This document shows, piece after piece, positions 10,449 through 20,144 of a stretch of 64,000 bases of DNA (position 1 is its first letter; each line of letters begins with the position of its first letter). Source of the stretch: Cryoendolithus antarcticus. Lineage: Eukaryota; Ascomycota; Dothideomycetes; Cladosporiales; Cladosporiaceae. The stretch is from contig NAJO01000058.1 of NCBI GenBank assembly GCA_002077065.1, positions 1-64,000 on the forward strand. The letters run 5' to 3'. The position numbers were made by a program, and so were the translations under genes. The notes under the pieces are model-generated. The model saw only the letters and a list, made by a program, of their open reading frames with translations. It did no database searches and was not told the DNA's origin.

Positions 10449-11026
10449 GGCGAAGGAATTACGAGTTGTAGGGATGAAGCAGCCGGATGTGAATGGGTCG
10501 ATGGACGGATTGGGAAAGCAAGAAGAGAGTTCATACTCACCGCACCACACGCCTCTGTTCTCGACCTCCTTACAAGCGTTTACCATGTGGATGCCATTCA
10601 TTGCCATCATGATGTAATGCCCGGCACATTGTGCCATGATTGCCGGTGGTGGTGGAGCATCGTTCAATAATCGCTCCAGTCTCGTTGGCGTCTATGTCGT
10701 GAGCGCAATGGGTTAGCATATCGCCCCAAGGGCGACCGCTATCACACCGGAAGGCTGGTTCGACCACAGACGTACTTGGAGATACAGATATCCCCAAGCT
10801 ATGCTAAAAAGCATGCCGAGATAATGCCTACACGCAGGATAAAGTCTTACCCTTCCTGAGCCGATCACGGCGCCAGCATCTTTGACACGCACGATGTCGA
10901 TCTGCCGAACGTAACGCGACATGGCGATTGCGATTGCATATATGCGCGTAGACAGATGTACCATGAGAATCCCAGGCGTTCAATTTTGGCTCACCAACAG
11001 GCGAAGGTATCGACCTCGGAGCGGAC
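10449..11026. other. Divergent promoter region, SDR / DHA2 MFS
   Basis: About 580 bp between divergent start codons. The open frame running upstream of the SDR start contains no motif. No other coding signal is seen. Confidence 0.5.
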
Positions 11027-12724
11027 ATGAAGGAGGCTAGCAAAGGGCCAGTGGAGCCTCGTAAGCAGGCTTACAGCAGCCACGAAGGGCAGCATTCTAG
11101 GTTTGTAGAGATACAAGGCTTCGATCACGACCGAGCAACGCACGATGTCGAGAAGCAAGGCCATGGAGCACCGATGGAGCAAGTCGTTAGCGTCAGCTCT
11201 GCCCTACCTATGTCGAAACCTCGAACCATCGCGTTAGTACTCACGTTGACTGGTGCCGCTTTCCTCAACACCCTCTCGGTCCAAGCATGCGTGATCATCT
11301 TACCAGCCATCGGGCGAGACCTCAGCATACCAGCTGCTCGACAACAATGGATCGTCTCCGCCTACTCTCTCACCTTCGGCTGCTTCCTCCTGCTGTGGGG
11401 ACGTCTGGCTGATGTGTACGGCAAGCGACTGATCTTCATGTACGGATCTTGCTGGGTGTGCATCACTACATTGATTTGCCCATTCGTTCCGAGCGAGATC
11501 GGCTTCGATGTACTGCGCGGACTGCAAGGACTGGGAGCCGCTGCGAACGTTCCCACGGCCATCGGGATTATTGGGGTCACCTTCGCGCCGGGCAGTAAGG
11601 CGAAGACGTATGCCATAGCGACATATTCTGCTGGTGCGCCGCTGGGCTCGGTGTTTGGCAACTTTTTGGGTGGCTTAGTCGGCGAGTACGCTTCCTGGAA
11701 GTGGGTGTTCTGGATTTTGGCCATATTGGCAGCGCTGGTTACGGTTGCTGGCCAGCTGGTGATCCCACTACCTCGTATAAATACTGAGCCGAAATCACTG
11801 AAAGGTGCTGTGGACTGGATTGGAGGCATGATTGTAACTATAGCGCTGATGCTGCTGCTCTTTGCACTTACGCAAGGCAACATTACCGGTTGGGCAGTGT
11901 TCTGGATCCCTCTCATCATCGTAATCTCGGTACTCATGCTTGGTGCATTCGTGTACTGGCAACTCTACCTAGAGAAGAAGACCACGCGGAAGCCTTTGCT
12001 GAAAGTCACGATCTTCAAGGATGTCAGGATCTCAGCTAGCTTCTTCGCTATGGCTATGTTCTTTGCCTGCAAGTCCAATTGACTCTCTATCTTGGAACAG
12101 CGCTGACGAGATGCAGCATTCAACAATTTCCTTATCTTCGCCACCTACTTCTACCAAGACTATTTCGGCCTGAGTAGCATACAAACAACGATCCGCTTCA
12201 TCCCCACGGGTGTTGTAGGAGTCTTGACAGTCTTCGTAACATCTCAGCTCCTCGCTCGCATCTCAGTATACTACATCATTATGTGGGGCATGCTCTGCTG
12301 CGTAATCTCTTCTCTGCTCTTCGCGATACCGATTCCGGCCGACACGATATACTGGGCTTGGGGCTTCCCAGCCATGTGCCTATCCGTCTTCGGTGCTGAT
12401 ACGCTATTCCCTTCATTGGTCTTGTACGTTTCACACGCCCTTCCAAAGGAGGATCAGGCAGTCGGTGGCGCTAGCATCAATGCCTTTGGGCAAGTCGGAC
12501 GAGCGATTGGGTTGGCTATCGGCACGGCGCTACAAGTCGCCGTGCAAGCTAGCAAAGAGGGTGGTCATGCCGCTGTTACTGGCGAAGGCTTCAAGCGCAG
12601 CGGCGCTTTCTTACAAGGCATCCGGGCGGCCGAGTGGTTCAATGTCGGACTTGCACTTGCAGGCTTCGTTATCGTGGCAGTGGCGTTTCGAGGAGCTGGC
12701 ATCTTGGGTACAGCGAAGAAGTAG
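11027..12724 (+). CDS. MFS drug:H+ antiporter, DHA2-type (14-TM)
   Basis: Two exons, 11027-12068 and 12117-12724, give 549 residues. Following a 55-residue soluble N-terminus are many hydrophobic helices. The loop-2 motif A appears as LWGRLADVYGKRLIFMYGS, and the RQQWIVSAYSLTFGCFLLLWG segment is typical of TM2 in DHA2 and aminotriazole/SGE1-like exporters. Later GLQGLGAAANVPTAIGII matches motif C-like helix packing. The intron 12069-12116 appears to use a GC-AG pair (donor GCAAGT, acceptor ATGCAG); only this choice joins FFA to SFNNFLIFATYFYQDY in frame. Such pumps export toxic small molecules or the cell's own metabolites from the plasma membrane. Between an SDR and an esterase it could serve a small metabolic cluster. 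Confidence 0.88.
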
Positions 12725-12769
12725 TTTCGCCTCGAAAACACAGATGATAGACTATACACGTCATCCACC

Positions 12770-14453
12770 TTAGAGCCTAGACTTTTCTTCATCACCGTTG
12801 ACCAGATCCCACACCTCCAGACCCTGCTCCCACCGGTCGTCTTCCCACACATCAGTCTTGCCATCTGCTCGAAGTCGCCGCATCTGCGTCGGACTACTTG
12901 GACCCCACTGCACATCATCGCCTCGCACGAACGCGGCAAACTGCTCATTCCAGTCGTTGAGCATTCCTTTCTCGTCTGCAGTCAGCCCATCACCGCATGC
13001 ACCCCAGAGCCAGATAGAATCGAGATCTGTGGCATGAGTGACGCCCCACTCGGGCGGTATGATGGCGTCAACGCACTTCATCCGCTTATCAAATCTATAT
13101 CTGAGGACGTCTTTGCCCGGTACAAGACCGCCCTTGAACAGTGCGTTTTGGAAGCCACGTTCAAGATTGTGGACTTGACAATCGGCGTAGATGTGGCCGA
13201 AAAGGTCAGGCCAGTCTTTGTAAGCTTTGGGGAGATCCTGTGAACCCTTGCAGTAGTGTTTCATGAGCTTCTCCACTACCACGGAAGGGTAGTCGGCAAT
13301 GAGTCGAGTCTTCACAGCGGCGTAAGAGTCCGAAGGCGTTCGCCACGAACGATATGAGTTGTGCTCGTCACGACATTCACCGTTCATGAGCTTGATGCCA
13401 CGACGCTTCATGCGTTTGGCAACATCGCCGCTGTTGATGTGTGAGACGATCGTGGGAGAGATGAAGGAGTCATCGGTATAGGCGCGAAACTCAGAGCGCT
13501 TGAGGTGATGTTGGGCCGCCACCAATTCCGTGGCTGGTATAGCCCTGAGCTTGGTGAGCCTGTCGGTGGCCGATAATGTATCAGCGATTCCGAGGACAGT
13601 ACACAGCTCGTTGAACTGGTCCTGCTGTTGATCGAGATTCCTCGGCTGTACACCCGGAGAATTTGACCACATGATTGCCCGTTTGATGATTGCCTTCTCG
13701 TCCGGGACGAAATAGAGCTCGTGCGCAAGTTGCTGGAAAGTTGAGTGAGCACCTGCGGAGTAGCCTGCGAGAGTCACGTTCGTCTGATCCCCGCCGAAGA
13801 GTGATACGTTCTTCCATGCCCACTCGATTGCGAGACGTTGGTCCCAGAAACCGCAGTTGCCTGTAGCTTGGACATTGTCCTTGCGTGCTTCCTCATCCAG
13901 CTCGTGACTGGCGAGAAACCCGAATGCATTCAGTCGGTATGCGGGTGCTACGATGATGGACTTGAAGGCTGTTTCCGTAAGCAAGGGCTGTCGATCGTTG
14001 TCAGCGGTGCACACGTGTATGTTACAAACACGATGAGCATACAACGAGCGATTCCGGCGCCATGTTTGGATCGCCCCACTGCAGATAGCCCCCATGTAAG
14101 TATACCAAGCAGGGCCAGCCTCCTTTTGGTGGAGAATCTGCCGGGATATAGATGTTTAATTGAAGGCAGTTCTCGTCCCACAAAGACTTATCATCTTCGT
14201 CCCATGGCTGAGGACAGACCGCAGCAGATCCGGTGAAGCGTCCTGGGCTTGCCCTCGTTCCATGCTGGTAACATGGTGGGAGTGGTCTCGGGCGGCGAAA
14301 CCGGTACTCGCCTACCGGAGGTAAAGCGTATGGCAGACCACCGAAGTAATGTAGCAAGGATTTTTCGTGTTGCGAGATGGTAAGTCCCTCGATGTGGCCA
14401 AGTGGGCCAGCGTTGAAAGGGTAGGCGGCTTGCGTGTAGGAAGTAGAGGGCAT
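12770..14453 (-). CDS. Type-B carboxylesterase/lipase family protein
   Basis: Exons 14453-14043 and 13987-12770 give 542 residues, normal for the alpha/beta-hydrolase type-B carboxylesterases. Visible features are the FGGLPYALPPVGEYRFRRP N-terminal block, ENCLQLNIYIP, the oxyanion hole YLHGGYLQWG, and the nucleophile elbow AGYSAGAHS. The helical block GFWDQRLAIEWAWKNVSLFGGD precedes the elbow. GVTHATDLDSIW supplies the likely catalytic His. No clear signal peptide starts the chain, so it may be intracellular. The intron 14042-13988 reads GTATGC to CGACAG. The 3' end is 45 bp from the DHA2 transporter stop, so the two are convergent. Substrate is not predictable. Confidence 0.88.
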
Positions 14454-14883
14454 TGTGACAATGGGCAAGCAAGAGAATCGGAAGGATATTTGGGCGTGAC
14501 TGTAAGGACAGTCCCACAGACTTACTGGTCGCGACTCTCTGATCTAATCGAACCCATGCTACCTACAAGAAGTGTATCTGCGGTGACTAGAGGTCTTCCT
14601 CTCGACCTTCCTCATCAGCCCAGCCGCCTTGGCCTCGTCCCCGCGACAGGGGTCCACTGACGTCGACTCTGACAACAAACTCGACGGATTAACTTCTCCA
14701 CGTTGTGCCTTGTTTGAGCCCTGCGAGAGAAGAGGGAAAGAGTTGGCGCATGAAACGCGGTGAGCAGACACGGCACGCCTTCAACAGGTAGCTATAGGTA
14801 GGTTCAGGTCGTTGTCCTGTTTCTGCTATCGTACAATCGTTCCACATTTTCGGAGGCACGGTCGAATCGACTATCGCAGCGCA
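14454..14883. other. Divergent promoter region, esterase / lectin
   Basis: About 430 bp between divergent starts, with no coding signal of its own. Confidence 0.5.
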
Positions 14884-15984
14884 ATGTCTTCATGGATGCC
14901 CAGCTTTGGTGGTGGTGGTGGTAAAGGTCAGGAAGAGGAAGCGAAGCAGTGGCGCGAAGGCACATTGGGAACCGGCGATGAGTTCTTCACGCACTCTCGC
15001 GATCCCGGTGAAGACAATGGACACTTCAAGGTCTCCGACGTGCGTCCAAAGCCGAAGACAGCAGACAGAGGTGCTTCACGTCTGGTGCGGCTGCCGAAAG
15101 GACACTACGAGAAACCGCCAGTGGTGAGTTACAATGCAGTGCTATATTATCTCACCGGAACTCAAAGCTGATGATCACGCGCAGATCGCCAAAGGGCTCA
15201 AGATGCTGGACCTCAACGGCGCTTCGAAAGACCATTTCGAGAAGGCTGCGCTAGACCTGCACGTCGAGGTCTTTGTTGACAATGAGCGGATCGTGTCCCC
15301 TCTGATACAAGCCTGGCTCTCGGACGAGAAGACACAGCTCATCTATGACGCCGAACTAGTTTGGATGGAGGCGAAAGAAGACGCACATGATTCCGCGTTC
15401 CTCACCACAACCTTCGATCTGACAAAGGGCGAGACCGAGAAGTCGATGAAGTACCCTAAGAGCTTCCCGAAAGATTCCGAGGTCGAGGTATCGGGTTGGC
15501 TGCAAGGCTTCAGATTCAAGACAGATGACAAGGCGGATTTTCAGTGCGACTTCTACCCGAGCAAGGTGACAAACAAGGGCTTTACGGCGCATGTGGATTG
15601 CGGCGAGAGCTGTGAGAGACTGGATGTCACCTGGATTGTGAACAAGAAGGGCAAGAAGAAGGTCGCGACTGGTAGCTTTAGTACAGAGGATGTTGAAGAT
15701 AAGAAGGATGGGTCGGTCAGTGGCAAGGTTGAGTTCGAGAAGGGGATTTTTACTTCGGCGCCTACAGTGTTGGTCGCATTGAGTCAATTTGATCTCAAGG
15801 GAGGGCAAGATCTGAAGATCGGGGTAGAGGTGTCGAATGTGAGCAAGACTGGCTTCAAGTGGACAATCAGTAAGTGCAATGGATGTGCTCATCATGCGAC
15901 TCGACTGACCATTTCCCAGAGGCTGGCGGGAAAGACGCTCTACGAAGCGCAGAAGCGACGTACTTCACGCTCGGCTATGCATGA
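14884..15984 (+). CDS. H-type lectin domain protein
   Basis: Exons 14884-15123, 15185-15869 and 15920-15984 join in phase to 329 residues. The last 90 residues, from KGIFTSAPTVLVALSQFDL through VEVSNVSKTGFKWTI to AEATYFTLGYA, have the pattern of the H-type lectin (discoidin/snail agglutinin-like) fold: alternating beta strands, TGF-W, and an aromatic C-terminal strand. Two earlier stretches (PPVIAKGLKMLDLN... and SEVEVSGWLQGFRFK...) look like diverged copies, so the protein may hold three domains. H-type lectins bind N-acetylgalactosamine and related sugars and usually form trimers. There is no signal peptide; fungal members are often cytosolic defence lectins. The extreme N-terminus is glycine-rich. 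Confidence 0.8.
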
Positions 15985-16019
15985 TAGCTAGCGCATGTAC
16001 GCAAGACTTACGACAGCTC

Positions 16020-17240
16020 TCATTCAACCCAGTCAACACCCCATGTCATCTTCCCTCTCCTGAACGGTACTACCTCTATGCTGCCGTCTGCCGTGCGCAA
16101 GATATCTTGCACCGGCTTGGTTGGTTTCCTTAGCACTATTTTCTCCTTCCGATCGTCCTCGACTTCGTAGAATTCCCGACCAAAGCTGCTGATGAAGCTG
16201 GCTAGTTTCTCTTCCGTCACATCAGTTTCTTTGATAACGTCTATCTGAACCCCAATCTCGAGGGCATCGATCACCAATCCGACAGCATTCGGCTGAGTAA
16301 ACACTCCGGCAGCAACCTTGTCGCCACGCTTCGAGATCGCTGGATGAGGTGCCGAGTCAGTGCCCAGGAAGAACTTCGAATTCCCGCTGACTGCAGTCCT
16401 GAGCAGAGCCCGGCGATCTGATGGAAGCTTCGCGACCGGCTTACAGAAGCTGTGTGGATCGCCTGCCCAGTCGTCTACGGTAAGGAAGAGATGATGCGAG
16501 GTGAGTGTGGCTGCAACAGTCGGACCGCAGGACTTTACAGCCTCGATCGCAGCTTCCGAAGTGCAGTGCTCGAGAATGATGCGAAGCTTTGGGAACCGTT
16601 TATGCAGGTCCAGCAAAGTTGGCAGGAAAGCTTCCTCGGCATTCAGGACTGTCACGTCAGATCCAGGAGATGATGGCTTCTCGCCATGCAGGTTGAGCAC
16701 CATGTTCTGACGTTGCATCTCCTCGAATACCGGGTAGAAGGGCTCGTAGGAGACGACGCCTTCGTTCGAGTGCGTGGTCACGCCATGAGGATACGATTTA
16801 ACGCCAGTGATGCCAGCTTTCTTGGCCTCGATGATGGTGTCGGGAGAGATGTTGGGATGGAGGTACAGGGACATGAGGAAGGTGACGTTGGGTTCGAGTT
16901 CTTGAAGGCGGCTGCGGTAGTCGAGGGCATGTTGGACTGTCGTGATGGGCGGGACGAGATTGGGCTGGCAACGTTAGCCTTTGATGTACGATTTCTTTGA
17001 CATGATCTCACCATCACGAAGACGGTGTTCACTCCAGCTTGGCGAATGGCAGGCCTGCAGGAAGCAATGATTAGTCAGGCTTCAATCGATGTTTCTGTGT
17101 TCGACTCACACGACAAGCTCTGTCATGGCACCTTCGCGCAAGTGGACGTGCATGTCCGCCGCGGCCGGCAGCTCACAGCCATCGAGTTTGGCAAGCGGCG
17201 ACATCTCTCTTGTCGGTTCTCGGGTGAGTTTGAACGGCAT
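16020..17240 (-). CDS. URA4: Dihydroorotase (pyrimidine biosynthesis)
   Basis: Exons 17240-17110, 17054-17012 and 16964-16020 give 372 residues, like fungal Ura4 and class II bacterial PyrC. It cyclises carbamoyl-aspartate to dihydroorotate, step three of de novo pyrimidine synthesis, in the cytosol. Metal ligands are visible: HVH at residues 31 and 33, the carboxylated Lys in GVKSYPHG (about residue 114), His in LNLHGE, His in LEHCTS, and the catalytic Asp in GTDSAPH. Intron phases make MTELV-VPAIRQAGVNTVFVM-PNLVPP continuous, which fixes the junctions. It is convergent with the lectin gene, the stops being about 35 bp apart. A housekeeping single-copy gene. Confidence 0.95.
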
Positions 17241-18140
17241 CTTGATCTTGACTTGTTCGCTTCACAGAGAGGTTGTGCTGCACGCACCCGATTGCTTGGC
17301 GGAAGCTGTCCTACTCAACTTCACATTGCAAACCACTAGAGTGACCCAAGTGCTCCACGGACGTCGTGCATTACATGGCAAAGAAAAAGGGCTGACGCAG
17401 TCCAGAAAAACAAAGTCTCGAACACGGAGCGATCATCAGAGCCATGTTCGCATCTAGCACTCGGCTACCGTAAATGGCGCAGTGCCGGGAATGAGATAGC
17501 TTCTCCACCTTCCTTTTCGTCAGCTTGGTAGCTGATCACATTTCGAAGCTATACACAGTCTGGGAGTCTGGCTTAATTCGATGCTCCCATGCTGAATCAG
17601 CTCGAGCACTACTTCAAGACCACGGCACGTAAGATAGAGCAGTTGATGTGCGGCCACCGCAGCGCCCAGCGCCACCTATGGTAGAACGGCGAGTACCGCT
17701 TCACTATCTCTGTGGTCCGCTACACGCTTTGCTTGTCGGAATTGTCTACCATCTCATGTAGTCGTTGCAAGTCAGTCATGTTTCCACGTGGCTCGATGCA
17801 GGTCGCCGCCTACTCTACTTCTGACCCACTGCGCGTACCCATAGCTGCCAGACATGAGTATTCCTAAGACTTTACCATCACGTTTGTCTACTGCTAGCGC
17901 AAAGCGACAACATCTAAAGCTCAGCCAAGATGCAAGACAACGACACAAACAGAGGTGGACAAGCATCAGCCTGGCATGTGAAGACTTAGATCAGCAATCA
18001 GTCTGCGATGCTATTTTGTACAAGCAGAAGCCGACGAAGACTCGTGATATGCTTCAGCTTTAACACTCTGGTTTTGGAGAGATATCCACCGAATTGCTCT
18101 AGCAATCTTGCAATCTAGATCACAAGTCTTTCTGATTGCC
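17241..18140. other. Divergent promoter region, dihydroorotase / zinc finger
   Basis: About 900 bp without a supportable gene. Small frames exist on both strands but have biased or anonymous composition. Confidence 0.5.
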
Positions 18141-19721
18141 ATGAGCGACACGCAAGCTAGCGGCGCGATTATCAACCACGCTTCCGGTCCGGCACGTTCA
18201 TCGCATCCGCCATTCTTAGCTCCTCTACGCCCCTCGTACTTCATAGCCCGCCCAGATGGTGTCTTGGTCCCTCTTGTCCCTGTCGACGAGCTCTCACCCC
18301 AAATTCGCCTCCCTGGAACTGGACGGTTTCTGACCTACCAGGAAACGTTCGGCATGCAATATGTCGGCACGCTTCCGTACACTGGCAAGTACTACGATCT
18401 CGACGCTGCGCGCATGATCTCCGGAGCAGCATCTCTGCCACTGTCTATCTCAGCGCCGTGGCATGCGCCAATCCCCCATCACTCCCCCTCTGAGAAGCGT
18501 TTTTTAGCTTCCGATGCGATGATCCGGCTAGGTATGAGCGTGGCTGACTCTAACGCTCGCACAACTCCCTCTGCTTCGTTGCACCAGGATCCGCAGTCTC
18601 GTCCCGTATCGGCCGCAGCCTCAGCCACAGACTGGCGCAAGCCCGCCTCTGATAGCATCGAAACGACCCAAGCGACAATCGACGCCATCCTCGCAGCCAA
18701 TATCAACACTGCGAAGGCTGATGGCTTGGCATCGAAGTCGGCCCTCCCCGCCTCCGGCGCTGCGCCAGATCAGGAGAAAAAGATCTACTGCACGCACTGG
18801 GTCCGCCACGGCGAGTGCGACTACACTCAGCAAGGCTGTTTGTACAAGCATGAGATGCCCGACAAGGCGACCCTGGAGTCCATCGGCTTCCGCACTGTGC
18901 CTCGCTGGTATCTGGAGAAGACTGCGCCGAAGTTGGAGGGCATGAGCTCGAAGCCGACTGTTGGTCTGCCGATGAGAGCTGCGGAGTGGCTCAAGCCGTC
19001 TGGTGACAGTGACAGTGATGTCGGGGACAATAGCAGTATCTCCGACTTGTCAGACATCAACGATGATGTGGCCAAGATGGGAGTTGAATCAGCGCCTGAG
19101 ATCGAGAGCAAGCCAGTGGAGTCCAAGCCGTCTCCGACGTTCTCGTTCGAGCTTGTCTCTTCGCCAGACGGCGTACCTGCTGATAGCGGAGATCGTAAGT
19201 CGTCTTCTGACGGCAATCTGATCGACTTCGACTACCCACCTTGCGCGATGGGAGTCTATGTCGACCGCTCCAATCCCATCTTTTCGTCCCCGTCCACTTC
19301 GCCATCAAGCTCCAAGCATGGTTCCCCTAAGCAAGTGTCTGCAAGCCCGACGATTACCAAGAGCACGGCCGACCACAAGTCTCGACCACACAAAGTCTTC
19401 GTGCCCGCGGGAGAGTCACCCGAGCAGCACATCGCCGAAGCTCGCGTTCATTCCACCCGCACGCGGGGTACTGAGGAAGCCTCTCTTCGAGTCGATGCAC
19501 CCACTACCGGCACGGACGTTGTCGGTACCTCATCTGCAGCTTGCGAAAAGTCATCCCAGCTCGTAGCCGCCCCTCGCAAAGATGGTATGATGGCTTCCAA
19601 GCATGCACCACCTTCGCTATTCGAAGCCGGTAGGTCATCCTCGAAGGGCGTAAAAGTTCTTACCCGCCGGCGCTCTTCATGGAACGGGCTCAATCGTCCA
19701 TCCGCGCGCATCGCCAGCTAG
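18141..19721 (+). CDS. CCCH-type zinc-finger protein
   Basis: A single exon encodes 526 residues. One CCCH finger is visible near residue 220: CTHWVRHGECDYTQQGC followed by LYKH, i.e. C-x8-C-x6-C-x3-H, a spacing used by RNA-binding fingers. It is followed by the conserved-looking GFRTVPRWYLEK. The N-terminal part (FIARPDGVLVPLVPVDELSPQIRLPG...) seems ordered and conserved in style. The C-terminal half is Ser/Pro-rich and probably disordered. Fungal proteins with this single finger are thought to bind RNA, but no target is known. The ATG at 18141 is used; a TTG-started frame extends slightly upstream. It is convergent with the ceramidase. Confidence 0.82.
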   Translation: MSDTQASGAIINHASGPARSSHPPFLAPLRPSYFIARPDGVLVPLVPVDELSPQIRLPGTGRFLTYQETFGMQYVGTLPYTGKYYDLDAARMISGAASLPLSISAPWHAPIPHHSPSEKRFLASDAMIRLGMSVADSNARTTPSASLHQDPQSRPVSAAASATDWRKPASDSIETTQATIDAILAANINTAKADGLASKSALPASGAAPDQEKKIYCTHWVRHGECDYTQQGCLYKHEMPDKATLESIGFRTVPRWYLEKTAPKLEGMSSKPTVGLPMRAAEWLKPSGDSDSDVGDNSSISDLSDINDDVAKMGVESAPEIESKPVESKPSPTFSFELVSSPDGVPADSGDRKSSSDGNLIDFDYPPCAMGVYVDRSNPIFSSPSTSPSSSKHGSPKQVSASPTITKSTADHKSRPHKVFVPAGESPEQHIAEARVHSTRTRGTEEASLRVDAPTTGTDVVGTSSAACEKSSQLVAAPRKDGMMASKHAPPSLFEAGRSSSKGVKVLTRRRSSWNGLNRPSARIAS

Positions 19722-20144
19722 CCCGGAAATTCGGTGAAGGCTTGCATTGTCGAGAAGTCACCCACAATTCAGCAGACAAGCTTCGTCGCCCGTATGAGGA
19801 GTGGCGACAAGCTCGTGGCTCGCGCTCGCAGGCCTATTGGTTGGAAAGAGAGGGCGAAGGTCAGCACTGCGAAGGCGGTCAAGCCACCGGCTACAACTGG
19901 TATGGCGAAGCTAAAGAGCTCGTGAAGATGTCTGCGGTTGACGGAGCGTAGGTTGAAGCAGGGAGTGAATACGTGATTCTTGATGAGATGGCATTGCAAG
20001 GGGTGATGATGGAAGTATTGGTCTGTCGCGATCGTTTGGTCTTGCGGCATGGGGAGGTATCAGTCATTCATGCGCATATAGTCATACACATCCATCCATA
20101 GCATTGCTGCTTGCCCATCTCTGTCCTTGACTTGTATAGCCTTG
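19722..20144. other. Intergenic between convergent genes
   Basis: About 420 bp containing both 3' untranslated regions. The open frames seen here run off the zinc-finger gene in another frame. No gene is supported. Confidence 0.5.
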
